In this document: piece after piece, positions 35,789-44,724 of the stretch | Numbering within the stretch: position 1 is the first letter of the stretch | How the letters are laid out: each line of letters starts with the position of its first letter | Assembly: GCA_965660675.1 (NCBI GenBank) | Contig: CBFIAU010000002.1 | Span: 186,001 to 250,000, forward strand | Source: UBA12202 sp002691725 | GTDB lineage: Bacteria > Pseudomonadota > Alphaproteobacteria > Puniceispirillales > UBA1172 | Reading direction: 5' to 3' | DNA: 64,000 nt | Notes under the pieces: model-generated | The model's database searches: none | What the model saw: only the letters and a program-made list of their open reading frames with translations | Told to the model about the DNA's origin: nothing | Translations under genes and position numbers: made by a program

Positions 35789-37363
35789 ATGAGAACATAT
35801 CCTATCCCTCAATCCCCAAGATCAGTACGCAGGGCAGGTGGCAGGCAAGCGAGGAAAGAGCTTCGTTCAGCGCCGTTATCAGATGATATTCGTCCAGTTC
35901 GCCCGGGGCTGTCTGGCGGCTTATATAAGCCGGTTGATGATAGCGGTGTTGCCGCAATCACCGATACCGTCTTTCAGATATTAGAAGAAATTGGTCTATC
36001 CCAAGCGCCAGAATCGGGTATCCGCTATATGACTGATGCGGGGGCAGTTTGCGGTGATGATGGCCGTGTTAGATTCTCACGAATGTTGGTAGAAGACACG
36101 ATTGCTAAATCGGCACGGCAGATCACCTTACATGGCCAAGTGCCGCAACATGATCTGGATTTAAGTGGATCAAAAGTGCATTACGGCACGGCTGGTGCTG
36201 CGGTGCATCTGGTTGATGTTGTAGGCAGGATTTATGATGAAAGCCGACTTCAGGATATTTATGATGCCGCCCGCATAGTTGAAAATATGGATAATATTCA
36301 TTTTTTCCAACGTCCGATGGTAGCCCGTGACATCACTGATGCGCGTGATCTTGATCTGAACACGCTCTATGCGTCAATCATGGGGACGCGCAAGCATGTC
36401 GGTGTCAGCTTTACTGAGGCTGAATATGTTCCCGAAGCATTGGAGATATTACATAAAGTCGCTGGTGGCGAAGACAAATGGCGGGCCAGACCTTTTGTGT
36501 CTAACTCAAATTGTTTTGTTGTGCCGCCGTTGCGGTTTGCCACCGAATCCTGCCTGGTCATGGAGGAAGTCATCAAAGGCGGAATGCCCGTGTTATTGCT
36601 ATCAGCGGGGCAAGCTGGCGCGACGGCACCAGCTAGTATTGCAGGTGCGGTTGCACAAGCGGTAGCTGAGGTATTGGCTGGACTTGTCTATGTCAATGCC
36701 ATGGTGCCGGGGCATCCGGCAATATGTGGGACATGGCCGTTTGTATCTGATTTGCGGACTGGTGCCATGTCTGGCGGTTCCGGTGAGCAAGGCTTGCTGA
36801 CAGCCGCATGTGCCCAGATCATTAATCATTTCGGGCTTCCGTCAGGGGCAGCATCTGGCATGGCAGATGCCAAGATGCCCGATGCTCAATCAGGCTATGA
36901 AAAAGGGTCAACCGCAGTCATGGCAGGGCTGTCAGGGTTAAATATGGTTTACGAATCTGCCGGGATGCATGCCTCATTGCTCGGCTTTTGCCTGGAAAGT
37001 TTGATTATCGATAATGATATGCTAGGGCAATTATTGCGTTGCGTTAGAGGCATTGAGGTCAATTCCGATACCCTCAGCGTTGATGCCATGCGTGATGTCT
37101 GCATTGATGGCCCGGGGCATTATTTGGGGCATGATGCAACGATCAAAGTTATGCAAACCGAATATGTCTATCCACAACTGGCTGATCGTTCATCACCAAA
37201 AGAATGGGAAGAAAATAGCAAACCAGACTTGTTGGAACAGGCGACAAAGAGCAAGAATAAAATCCTCAAAACCATTTTCCCAGATCATATCCCCGAGCAG
37301 GTTGATGAGCTAATCCGTCAGCAACATAATATCCTGCTTAAACGGAAGGAACAGATGGTCTAA
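35789..37363 (+). CDS. MttB/trimethylamine methyltransferase family protein, non-pyrrolysine
   Basis: 524 aa. TIM-barrel methyltransferase of the MttB superfamily. The reading frame has no internal amber codon, so unlike archaeal MttB it lacks pyrrolysine; characterised non-pyrrolysine members such as MtgB demethylate glycine betaine to a corrinoid. An arginine-rich N-terminus (residues 8-26) precedes the core. No corrinoid protein or reactivase lies in the window. GAGGAGGT is an ideal ribosome site 7 bp before the ATG. Following two dimethylglycine dehydrogenases, betaine to dimethylglycine is the obvious hypothesis. Last gene of the unit, followed by a strong terminator. Confidence 0.88.
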   Translation: MRTYPIPQSPRSVRRAGGRQARKELRSAPLSDDIRPVRPGLSGGLYKPVDDSGVAAITDTVFQILEEIGLSQAPESGIRYMTDAGAVCGDDGRVRFSRMLVEDTIAKSARQITLHGQVPQHDLDLSGSKVHYGTAGAAVHLVDVVGRIYDESRLQDIYDAARIVENMDNIHFFQRPMVARDITDARDLDLNTLYASIMGTRKHVGVSFTEAEYVPEALEILHKVAGGEDKWRARPFVSNSNCFVVPPLRFATESCLVMEEVIKGGMPVLLLSAGQAGATAPASIAGAVAQAVAEVLAGLVYVNAMVPGHPAICGTWPFVSDLRTGAMSGGSGEQGLLTAACAQIINHFGLPSGAASGMADAKMPDAQSGYEKGSTAVMAGLSGLNMVYESAGMHASLLGFCLESLIIDNDMLGQLLRCVRGIEVNSDTLSVDAMRDVCIDGPGHYLGHDATIKVMQTEYVYPQLADRSSPKEWEENSKPDLLEQATKSKNKILKTIFPDHIPEQVDELIRQQHNILLKRKEQMV

Positions 37364-37382
37364 CCGGTATTACTGAGAATAT

Positions 37383-37414
37383 AAGCGGTTATCACACCGA
37401 TAGCCGCTTTTTTT
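37383..37414 (+). terminator. Intrinsic terminator after the MttB-family gene
   Basis: AAGCGGTTATC (37383-37393) pairs with GATAGCCGCTT (37399-37409; one G-T pair) around the 5-nt loop ACACC, and runs into seven T (37408-37414). It is a classic Rho-independent terminator 20 bp after the stop codon. Confidence 0.9.
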
Positions 37415-37436
37415 AATCCACTATTAGTAAAATATT

Positions 37437-38348
37437 CTAATGTTGGTCGCCGTAATAAAGCGTCACGGTATGTTTTGCCTCAGCAAAGAATAGCCAGCGT
37501 TCGACCATTACTCCGGCCAGATGAAAAAGCGCGGCAAGGACAAGCAAAGCCGCTGATTGTGGATAGAGCCCAAGCACTAAAAGCGGGATGATAGCGGCAA
37601 GAATAAAGGCAATGATAGCCAGCCGAACAGCATGTTTGCGGGCGACAACAAATCCCATTTCATGTTGCAGCCAGTTTTCTTCGGTATGCGGCGGCATAAT
37701 CATTCGTACTTTGCCAAGCGCACCAAGACCTGTTGCCGTTTCAGGGGTAGAGCCTGAGCCTTTGCTGCCAGCAAGGTTCCACCATAATATCTTGATCAGA
37801 CTTGCCACAGCAATCATTCCAATACCCCATTGGCTAAGCTCAACAGAGGGATTGCCAGCAAGGCCAGCTAACGCAGCGGCAAGCAAACAGCCGCCAGCCA
37901 ATGCCAAGACAACAAACACCACAGGCGTTAATATATGATACCAACGGGCGATGGTTTTCAATGAGGCATAGATCATAGCTGTTGTATAAATAGTAATCAG
38001 GCTCATGATGCTAAGGATGATGCCGAGCCATGGCCGTGCTTGTCCTGACATGAGATGATCCAGAAAATAGCCAGCCAGGACAATAGTGGTCAAGGCCGCC
38101 ATGACGCCTTCACGAGATAACCATGAGCTTCGCCATTGTGAGAATGCGCGCCAAGCCCGTTCAGGATGACCAAGATGCAAGGCGGAAGATAATACGCCTG
38201 CCCCAATCAACCCTAAAGCGACAGCCGCGTGAACAATCACCCATAAAGGTGATGACGCCGCAAGCCAGCCAAGACCGATCAAAAAAGTCAGGCCAAGGCC
38301 AAGACCGGATAATGTTGTAAAGATAATCAGCGAAGCCGCAGGACGCAT
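37437..38348 (-). CDS. soeC: SoeC-like membrane anchor (DmsC family) of sulfite dehydrogenase
   Basis: 303 aa with eight or so hydrophobic segments, DmsC/NrfD-type anchor. It follows the ferredoxin subunit by 9 bp in the order A-B-C, as in SoeABC of phototrophic and marine sulfite oxidisers. It passes electrons from cytoplasmic sulfite oxidation to the quinone pool. DmsC-like sequence alone cannot distinguish SoeC from DMSO- or polysulfide-reductase anchors; taurine genes in the same operon favour sulfite. Confidence 0.8.
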   Translation of the reverse strand: MRPAASLIIFTTLSGLGLGLTFLIGLGWLAASSPLWVIVHAAVALGLIGAGVLSSALHLGHPERAWRAFSQWRSSWLSREGVMAALTTIVLAGYFLDHLMSGQARPWLGIILSIMSLITIYTTAMIYASLKTIARWYHILTPVVFVVLALAGGCLLAAALAGLAGNPSVELSQWGIGMIAVASLIKILWWNLAGSKGSGSTPETATGLGALGKVRMIMPPHTEENWLQHEMGFVVARKHAVRLAIIAFILAAIIPLLVLGLYPQSAALLVLAALFHLAGVMVERWLFFAEAKHTVTLYYGDQH

Positions 38349-38357
38349 AATTGTCTC

Positions 38358-39104
38358 CTATCCTGGAAGCTGATCAAGAGCCTGATCAAGCCATTTCCAA
38401 AACCCTTTAGGTGTTGTTTTCTTTGCCATTGATACCAGATCAACATCTTCGATCTCATGGCGTGGGCGCGGTCGTGGCGGCAGGTATTTATTGACTGGCT
38501 TAGTGTCTTGCTCAGGCATCAGATCATAGCCGCCACGTTCAGCCACAAGCAGACTCACATCCGATGTCGGATCATTCAGATCACCAAAATGTCTGGCGCT
38601 GGTTGGGCATGTCCGAACACAAGCAGGGACGCGATCTTCTTCCTCAAGATGCGTGTTATAGATGCGGTCAACACAAAGCGTACATTTTTTCATAACCCCT
38701 TCGGCAGGGTCCATTTCTCTTGCCCCATATGGACATGACCATGCGCATAACCCACAGCCGATACACCAATCTTCATTAACCAGAACAATGCCGTCTTCCT
38801 GGCGTTTATATGAAGCCCCTGTCGGGCAGACCGTGACGCAAGGCGCATCATCGCAATGCAGGCAGGATTTAGGAAAATGCACGACGCGCGCGGCTTCCGC
38901 CTCGCCAGCTTCAAAAGCATGAACACGGTTCAGCCACGCCCCTGTCGGATGCGCGCCATAAGGGTCGCTATCGGCTAATGGGGCGCCGTATCCTGCGGTA
39001 TTCCATTCTTTACAGTTAACAACACAGGCCTGACAGCCAACACAAATATCGAGATCAATAACCAGACCAAGTTTTTTCTCAGTCGAAGAAGGCAGACAGG
39101 TCAC
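38358..39104 (-). CDS. soeB: SoeB-like 4Fe-4S ferredoxin subunit
   Basis: 248 aa with four cysteine groups for four 4Fe-4S clusters: CVGCQACVVNC, CLHCDDAPCVTVCP, CIGCGLCAWSCP, and CTLC...CVRTC. This is the DmsB/SoeB pattern. Its ATG overlaps the SoeA stop by 1 bp. It transfers electrons between the molybdenum subunit and the membrane anchor. Confidence 0.87.
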   Translation of the reverse strand: MTCLPSSTEKKLGLVIDLDICVGCQACVVNCKEWNTAGYGAPLADSDPYGAHPTGAWLNRVHAFEAGEAEAARVVHFPKSCLHCDDAPCVTVCPTGASYKRQEDGIVLVNEDWCIGCGLCAWSCPYGAREMDPAEGVMKKCTLCVDRIYNTHLEEEDRVPACVRTCPTSARHFGDLNDPTSDVSLLVAERGGYDLMPEQDTKPVNKYLPPRPRPRHEIEDVDLVSMAKKTTPKGFWKWLDQALDQLPG

Positions 39105-41980
39105 TATTTTTTCTCCCTTTTACTGGTGGCAATAATCTTGTCGCCGTAACGCAATAGATGAGGGGGCTCAGACAAATTCGGCGGTGCCGCCAAAATCGGA
39201 AAATCAGGTTCAATAACAGGATTGTCACTGGCCTCGGCTTTGGTGATATTTACTTTCAGGTCATACCACGCCGCTTGTCCAGTAATTGGATCAGAGTTTG
39301 ACCAGCGTAAGCCATCACCTTTCATCGGCAATAATTCATGGATCAGATGATTAAGCAAAAACCCTTTGCGGGCTTCGGGTGCATCAGCATCTAATTGCCA
39401 TGCGCCGCGCCGCTTACCGATAGCATTCCATGTCCAGACAGTATTAGGATTAATACCTTCCATAATAGCAACAGGGACTTTAATTTTGCCGTGATGTGAG
39501 GCCACCCATACCCAGTCACCATCTTGCACATCAAGTGAGCGAGCCAAATTACCGGGGATGAATAATGGATTATGGCCATGGATTTGCCGTAGCCATGGGT
39601 TTTGTGATCCCCATGAATGATACATCGCCATCGGCCGCTGTGTCAGGGCATGGATTGGATATGTATTGGCATCAACGGCACTTCCCTCAAATGGCTCATA
39701 CCAGATGGGCAGCGGCGTGAAACACGTTTTGATCTGTTGCCGCATATGCTCAGGTGGCTGAATTTTGCCATGACCTTCGGCGGCTAAACGGAACTTTTGC
39801 ATCTCTTCGGAATAAATCTGAAAGCAGTAAGGCTCAGGCTTGTCATAGAACCCCATTCGGACAGCAAAATCTTGATAATGGCTATTTGCCATTTTGAAAA
39901 AGCGGGCGTTTTCAGGCAATTCTTCTGACCAGAAGCCGCCATGTTCAATATAGGCATTGATCTGATCTGCATTCGGCTCACCGCGGCCAGCCATATCACC
40001 CTTATCGCCTCTAAAGCCAGCTAGGGGGCCAATCCCAGGCTTGCGTTGGTGCTTGGTCATATAATCGGCATAATCCGCATAAAGTGGCTGACCATCCGCA
40101 TCAACCATGCCCGGCAAGCCAAGCCTTGCCCCTAAATCCAGGAGAACAGACTGAAATCCACGGACATCACGATCAGGTTCAACAACCGGCCAACGGATCG
40201 CATCAGCAACGCTGTCAGGCTCACATATCGGGCGGTCTAATAAGGAAATACAGTCATGACGTTCCAGATAGGTCGTATCGGGCAAGATCAGGTCAGCATA
40301 GGCAACCATCTCAGATGAGTAAGCATCTGAGTAAATAATCTTTGGAATACGATAGTCGCCTGTTTCAGGGTCTGTTTCGGTTAACATATCAATGACGCCG
40401 CGCGTATTCATGCTCGAATTCCACGCCATATTTGCCATATACATAAACAACACATCGACCTTATAAGGATCACCAGCATAGGCGTTTGAGATCACCATAT
40501 GCATCAAGCCATGCGCCGATAATGGCGCATCCCATGAATAGGCTTTATCAATCCGGCTCGGTGTTCCATGAGCATCAACCAGCAGATCATCTGGTGATAA
40601 CACATAGCCCAATGGCGCCCCCGGCAGAGGCGTGTTGGGTTTCACTTGTTCGGCTTTACCAGCTGGCCTTGGATGGATATGGGCAGGCTTTGGATAAGGC
40701 GGCTTGAAGCGGAAGCCGCCGGGGGTTTCAACACTGCCAATGAGGATTTGTAAAACATGCAAAGCCCGGCAAGTCTGAAAACCATTAGAATGGGCAGATA
40801 TGCCGCGCATGGCATGCATGGATACAGGGCGGCCAATCATTTGCTCATGGCGCTCACCTTTCCAGTCAACCCATGGCTCATCAATGACAACTTGCCGCGA
40901 AAATGCCGCCTCAGCGATTGATTTAGCCAAGCCATAAACGCGGGCGGCAGGTATTCCTGTTTTGCCTTCGGTTGCTTCTGGACTGTATTGCTCATCTAGC
41001 CATTCATCAACCATCAACATGAAAGACGGCACAGCGATTGAACCTGATGTATCCTTAATCTCGCCTTTTAATTCGGGGCGTATACCGGCCTTATCAAAGG
41101 CAACGGGCTTACCTGTTTTGCTATCAATGACTTGAGGCTTATTATCCTTATCACGCAAAAATAACCCGTCATCAGACTGTCCGGGATTGCGAATAACCAG
41201 CCAGGGCGAATTGGTGTAACGCATCAGATAATCAAGATCAATGTGACCTGTTTTCATCAAGACATGGATCAGCGACATGATGAGCAAGCCATCTGTGCCT
41301 GGGGTGATACCCACCCAATCATCAGCGACAGCAGAATATCCTGTTTGCACGGGATTTACAGAAATAGTGCGGATGCCACGGTCTTTTAATTTGCCTAAGC
41401 CAATTTTGAGCGGGTTGGAATCGTGATCTTCGGCAACACCAAAGAGCAAGAATAATTCTGTCCGCTCCCAATCAGGTGAGCCAAACTCCCAAAACGCGCC
41501 GCCAATGGTATATATCCCTGCCGCCGCCATATTGACCGAGCAAAAGCCGCCATGCGCGGCAAAATTAGGAGTGCCAAATTGTTGCGCCCACCATCCGGTA
41601 AGCGCCTGGCTTTGGTCGCGCCCGGTAAAGAAAGCCAGCTTCTTAGGGTCTTTTTCACGAATAGGCTTGAGCCATGAGGTTGCTAATTCCAGCGCCTCTT
41701 GCCATGAGACAGGCGCAAACTTACCTTCGCCACGCTTGCCAACACGTTTAAGCGGTGACTGCAGTCGGGCAGGCGAAAGATGCTGCATAATTCCAGCCGA
41801 GCCTTTAGCGCAAAGCACCCCCTGATTAACAGGATGATCCCGATTGCCCTCAATATAGCGGATCTCATCGCCTTTCATATGGACGTTAATTCCACATCGA
41901 CAGGCGCACATATAGCAAGTCGTTTTGGCTATGCGATCTGAAGGCTCGGGAGATAAATCTAGATTCTTGTCATCTGGCAT
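39104..41980 (-). CDS. soeA: SoeA-like molybdopterin oxidoreductase (cytoplasmic sulfite dehydrogenase)
   Basis: 958 aa, the length of SoeA. The N-terminal 4Fe-4S site is C22, C25, C29 and C57 (TCYMCACRCG ... VLCAKG). Molybdopterin and dinucleotide-binding domains follow (GRDQSQALTGWWAQQFG; C-terminal GDWVWVASHHGKIKVP). No Tat signal precedes the cluster motif, which fits a cytoplasm-facing enzyme like SoeA and unlike most DmsA or PsrA proteins. Adjacent tpa and pta genes make sulfite the expected substrate. Thiosulfate or polysulfide reduction is the alternative. Confidence 0.83.
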   Translation of the reverse strand: MPDDKNLDLSPEPSDRIAKTTCYMCACRCGINVHMKGDEIRYIEGNRDHPVNQGVLCAKGSAGIMQHLSPARLQSPLKRVGKRGEGKFAPVSWQEALELATSWLKPIREKDPKKLAFFTGRDQSQALTGWWAQQFGTPNFAAHGGFCSVNMAAAGIYTIGGAFWEFGSPDWERTELFLLFGVAEDHDSNPLKIGLGKLKDRGIRTISVNPVQTGYSAVADDWVGITPGTDGLLIMSLIHVLMKTGHIDLDYLMRYTNSPWLVIRNPGQSDDGLFLRDKDNKPQVIDSKTGKPVAFDKAGIRPELKGEIKDTSGSIAVPSFMLMVDEWLDEQYSPEATEGKTGIPAARVYGLAKSIAEAAFSRQVVIDEPWVDWKGERHEQMIGRPVSMHAMRGISAHSNGFQTCRALHVLQILIGSVETPGGFRFKPPYPKPAHIHPRPAGKAEQVKPNTPLPGAPLGYVLSPDDLLVDAHGTPSRIDKAYSWDAPLSAHGLMHMVISNAYAGDPYKVDVLFMYMANMAWNSSMNTRGVIDMLTETDPETGDYRIPKIIYSDAYSSEMVAYADLILPDTTYLERHDCISLLDRPICEPDSVADAIRWPVVEPDRDVRGFQSVLLDLGARLGLPGMVDADGQPLYADYADYMTKHQRKPGIGPLAGFRGDKGDMAGRGEPNADQINAYIEHGGFWSEELPENARFFKMANSHYQDFAVRMGFYDKPEPYCFQIYSEEMQKFRLAAEGHGKIQPPEHMRQQIKTCFTPLPIWYEPFEGSAVDANTYPIHALTQRPMAMYHSWGSQNPWLRQIHGHNPLFIPGNLARSLDVQDGDWVWVASHHGKIKVPVAIMEGINPNTVWTWNAIGKRRGAWQLDADAPEARKGFLLNHLIHELLPMKGDGLRWSNSDPITGQAAWYDLKVNITKAEASDNPVIEPDFPILAAPPNLSEPPHLLRYGDKIIATSKREKK

Positions 41981-42004
41981 AAGTTTTGTTCTCTTAAAAG
42001 AATG

Positions 42005-42964
42005 CTAATTAGAATATATTTGCGCGGCAAGCGCAATCGAAGCTATTCTTGCGGCAGGTGGATCGGCTCGACTTGTCAGCATAATTGGCACTTTGCCGCC
42101 CGTGACAACACCGGCAGCGCAGGCGCCTTTGAACCAAACAAGCGATTTGAATAACAAATTGCCGGCGGTTATTTCCGGCATGATAATGGCATCAGCATGG
42201 CCAGCCACAGGGTCATTATCCAGGCCTTTAATGGCGACGGCATCCGGGCTGATGGCAAGATCAAATGATAAAGGCCCCGAGATATCGGCATTATCCAGAT
42301 TTGCCTTGCCCCAATCTGCCAATTCTCTGGCGGCAAGTGATGAGGGAATAGAAGCAATAGGTTTTTCCGTCGCAGAAATCACAGCTATTGCTGGTCTGGC
42401 TATACCTAATGCCTGCGCCACATGGATAAGCTCGATCATCATGGTTTGACGGGTTTTCATGTCAGGTGCAACATTGATGGCGGCATCTGATATTAATAAT
42501 GGCTTGCCGCCATCGGCAGGGAACATGGCAAAGATATGCACCATGCGCTTATCGCTCCTGATGCCATTACCCTGTCTTAGCATGCCTGACATAAATCGGT
42601 CGGTATGAACATGACCTTTCATCACCGCTTGCACCATGCCTTCATTAACAAGATCAATGCCAGCGTTGACAATGGCATCCTCATCATTGGTATCGGCATC
42701 ATTGGCATCGGTAATCATAATCTCGGATAGGTCCCAATTCAATTCTTTGCCAAGGCGATTGATAATTTCCTTATCGCCAATCAAATGGGGGTTTGCTATG
42801 CCTTCCTGGCTAGCGATCATTGCGGTTTCCATCACCACGAGCGTATTGGCACCAACGATTGCCACTGCAAAATCACCACCTGTACTCTGGCGCGCCTGGG
42901 TGAGCAGCCAATCAGGGCAAGTTGGTTTGACATTTGTCAAAAATGATGTGCCAGTATCTGTCAT
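42005..42964 (-). CDS. pta: Phosphate acetyltransferase (PTA_PTB family)
   Basis: About 319 aa when started at ATG 42964, where recognisable family sequence begins (WLLTQARQ ... VAIVGAN). The frame stays open to 43108 but the extra N-terminus is low-complexity (His/Asn-rich) and overlaps tpa, so it is probably not coding; no strong ribosome site decides it. Family features: GMVQAVMKGHVHTDRFM, LLISDAAINVAPD and the C-terminal LTSRADPPAARIASIALA. In taurine dissimilation Pta converts acetyl phosphate from Xsc into acetyl-CoA. A butyryl-type relative is the alternative. Confidence 0.83.
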   Translation of the reverse strand: MTDTGTSFLTNVKPTCPDWLLTQARQSTGGDFAVAIVGANTLVVMETAMIASQEGIANPHLIGDKEIINRLGKELNWDLSEIMITDANDADTNDEDAIVNAGIDLVNEGMVQAVMKGHVHTDRFMSGMLRQGNGIRSDKRMVHIFAMFPADGGKPLLISDAAINVAPDMKTRQTMMIELIHVAQALGIARPAIAVISATEKPIASIPSSLAARELADWGKANLDNADISGPLSFDLAISPDAVAIKGLDNDPVAGHADAIIMPEITAGNLLFKSLVWFKGACAAGVVTGGKVPIMLTSRADPPAARIASIALAAQIYSN

Positions 42965-43100
42965 CGGGCTTGCGGGGGGGTGGTTTATGTGGTGATTGTT
43001 AAGCATTTTTTCATGGTTATTTTTATGGTGCTTCCGGTTAAGTGTTTGGTGCAAACAGGAGAACATGAAACCCTCGTTCTCCCATTCACAACACATTGAA

Positions 43101-44486
43101 TTACCCAAAGATACGGGTCAAGGCTTGATCCACCGCATCAGTAATCTGATTAATATCATCCTTGGTTGCGATGAGTGCAGGGCTAAAGCAAAGGGTATTG
43201 TTAAACCCTGGTAGTGAGCGGTTAGTTGCCCCAATGACAACGCCTTGTTGCATACAATCAGCAACAACCGCCTGAACCATTTTTTCCGCTGCCGGCTCTT
43301 TAGATTGGCGATCTGCCACCAGTTCCGCGCCGATAAATAAACCCTTGCCCCGAACATCACCAATGACCGCATGCTTTTCGGCTAGCGCGTTGAGATTATC
43401 AATCATATGCGCGCTCATGGCATTGGTATTAGCAAGCAGGCCTTCATCCTCAATAATACGCATGTTTTCAATAGCTGCCGCAGGTCCAGCAGTGCATCCT
43501 CCAAAGGTTGAGATATCACGGAAGTAGTTCATCGGATCACTGGCGTCATCCTTAAACATGGAAAACACCTCTTCGGTGGTAACCAGACACGCGATGGCAG
43601 CATAACCCGACGCTACCCCCTTTGCCATGGTGACGAGGTCTGGCTTAATGCCATAATTCTGATATCCGAACCATGTGCCAGTCCGGCCAACCCCGCAAAC
43701 AACTTCATCAATATGGAGCAAGATATCATATTTTTTACAAATCTCCTGAACGCGCTCCCAGTAACCTTCGGGCGGAGTAATCACCCCGCCACCTGCCGTC
43801 ACCGGCTCAAGGCAAAGGGCGCCAACCGTATCAGCACCTTCCGCCAAAATGACGTCTTCAATAGCGTCAGCCGCGCGCTTGCCATATTCTTCGCCAGTCA
43901 AATCCCACTGAGCGCGGTATTCCAGACAATGTGGAACGCGCACAAATCCGGGTGTATAAGGGCCATATTGTGCGTTCCGTTCATCTTGGCCACCTGCTGA
44001 TAAACAGCCGATTGTGGTGCCGTGATAATCTCTATCCCGATAGAGAATCTTATGCTTTTTCCCGCCATAGCGTTTATGCGCAATCTGGCGCACCATTTTG
44101 AAGCCTTTCTCATTCGCTTCCGAGCCCGAATTACAGTAATAAACACGCGAAAGACCGGGCATTTTATCAAGCAACATTTCAGAGAAAATCGCCCCTGGAA
44201 CAGACCCTGCCGAACCAGCAAAATAATTCAGCTTAATGAGCTGATCTCTAACCGCATTGGCAATGCTTTCCCGACCATAGCCAACATTGACTGTCCAGAC
44301 ACCGCCAGAGACAGCATCAATATGTTCTTTGCCTTTTTGATCCCAGACGCGCATCCCCTTGCCTTCGACAATGATGCGAGGCTCACTAGTCTCAAAAGGT
44401 TTATGCTGGATCAGGTGATGCCATATGTGAGCGCGATCCAGCTCAACAATTTGCGATATATCATTATCGTAAAATTTACCGTCCAT
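43101..44486 (-). CDS. tpa: Taurine--pyruvate aminotransferase
   Basis: 461 aa class III aminotransferase. Start taken at ATG 44486 behind GAGGAG; an open frame upstream to 44615 has no support. The N-terminal AHIWHHLIQHKPFE and VSGGVWTVNVGYGRE segments are strongly Tpa-like; PLP lysine is K289 (TMAKGVASGY) and HIDEVVCG holds the PLP aspartate. It moves the taurine amino group to pyruvate giving sulfoacetaldehyde and alanine. First gene of tpa-pta-soeABC; divergent from tauABC. Confidence 0.93.
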   Translation of the reverse strand: MDGKFYDNDISQIVELDRAHIWHHLIQHKPFETSEPRIIVEGKGMRVWDQKGKEHIDAVSGGVWTVNVGYGRESIANAVRDQLIKLNYFAGSAGSVPGAIFSEMLLDKMPGLSRVYYCNSGSEANEKGFKMVRQIAHKRYGGKKHKILYRDRDYHGTTIGCLSAGGQDERNAQYGPYTPGFVRVPHCLEYRAQWDLTGEEYGKRAADAIEDVILAEGADTVGALCLEPVTAGGGVITPPEGYWERVQEICKKYDILLHIDEVVCGVGRTGTWFGYQNYGIKPDLVTMAKGVASGYAAIACLVTTEEVFSMFKDDASDPMNYFRDISTFGGCTAGPAAAIENMRIIEDEGLLANTNAMSAHMIDNLNALAEKHAVIGDVRGKGLFIGAELVADRQSKEPAAEKMVQAVVADCMQQGVVIGATNRSLPGFNNTLCFSPALIATKDDINQITDAVDQALTRIFG

Positions 44487-44583
44487 CTTCAGGCTCCTCA
44501 AAAGCAAAGTTCGATTATTCTCTAAATAAGAATGGAATAATTTTATTAAATTGAAAAGGCAAAATTTTTGTATTTCAAAACAT

Positions 44584-44610
44584 ATTATAGCCGTATAGAT
44601 AAACTGGCAA
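44584..44610 (-). promoter_or_regulatory. Candidate promoter for the tpa operon
   Basis: On the minus strand TTGCCA (44610-44605) and TATAAT (44589-44584) are 15 bp apart, in the 238-bp divergent tpa/tauA gap. The spacer is short for sigma-70. It would give a leader of about 90 nt. No recognisable TauR/GntR operator was seen. Confidence 0.35.
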
Positions 44611-44724
44611 GTCATCGTTTTCTTGAGTTAAATTAAATAAAAAGATATGGAAAAATAAAGTTTTGCTTGTGCGAAGTTTGCATTTAATGTTCTCTATTGA
44701 AACAATCTATGTGAGGAGAAAAAA

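Noticed and set aside
35789..37363. Pyrrolysine-containing trimethylamine methyltransferase
   Set aside because: The frame is uninterrupted by TAG over 524 codons, and no pyl genes are present.
39104..41980. DMSO reductase catalytic subunit
   Set aside because: No Tat signal precedes the Fe-S motif, and the gene shares an operon with tpa and pta, which fits cytoplasmic SoeA better.
42965..43108. Extra N-terminus of Pta
   Set aside because: Composition is His/Asn-rich and unlike the family, and it overlaps tpa; left out though no clear ribosome site decides the start.
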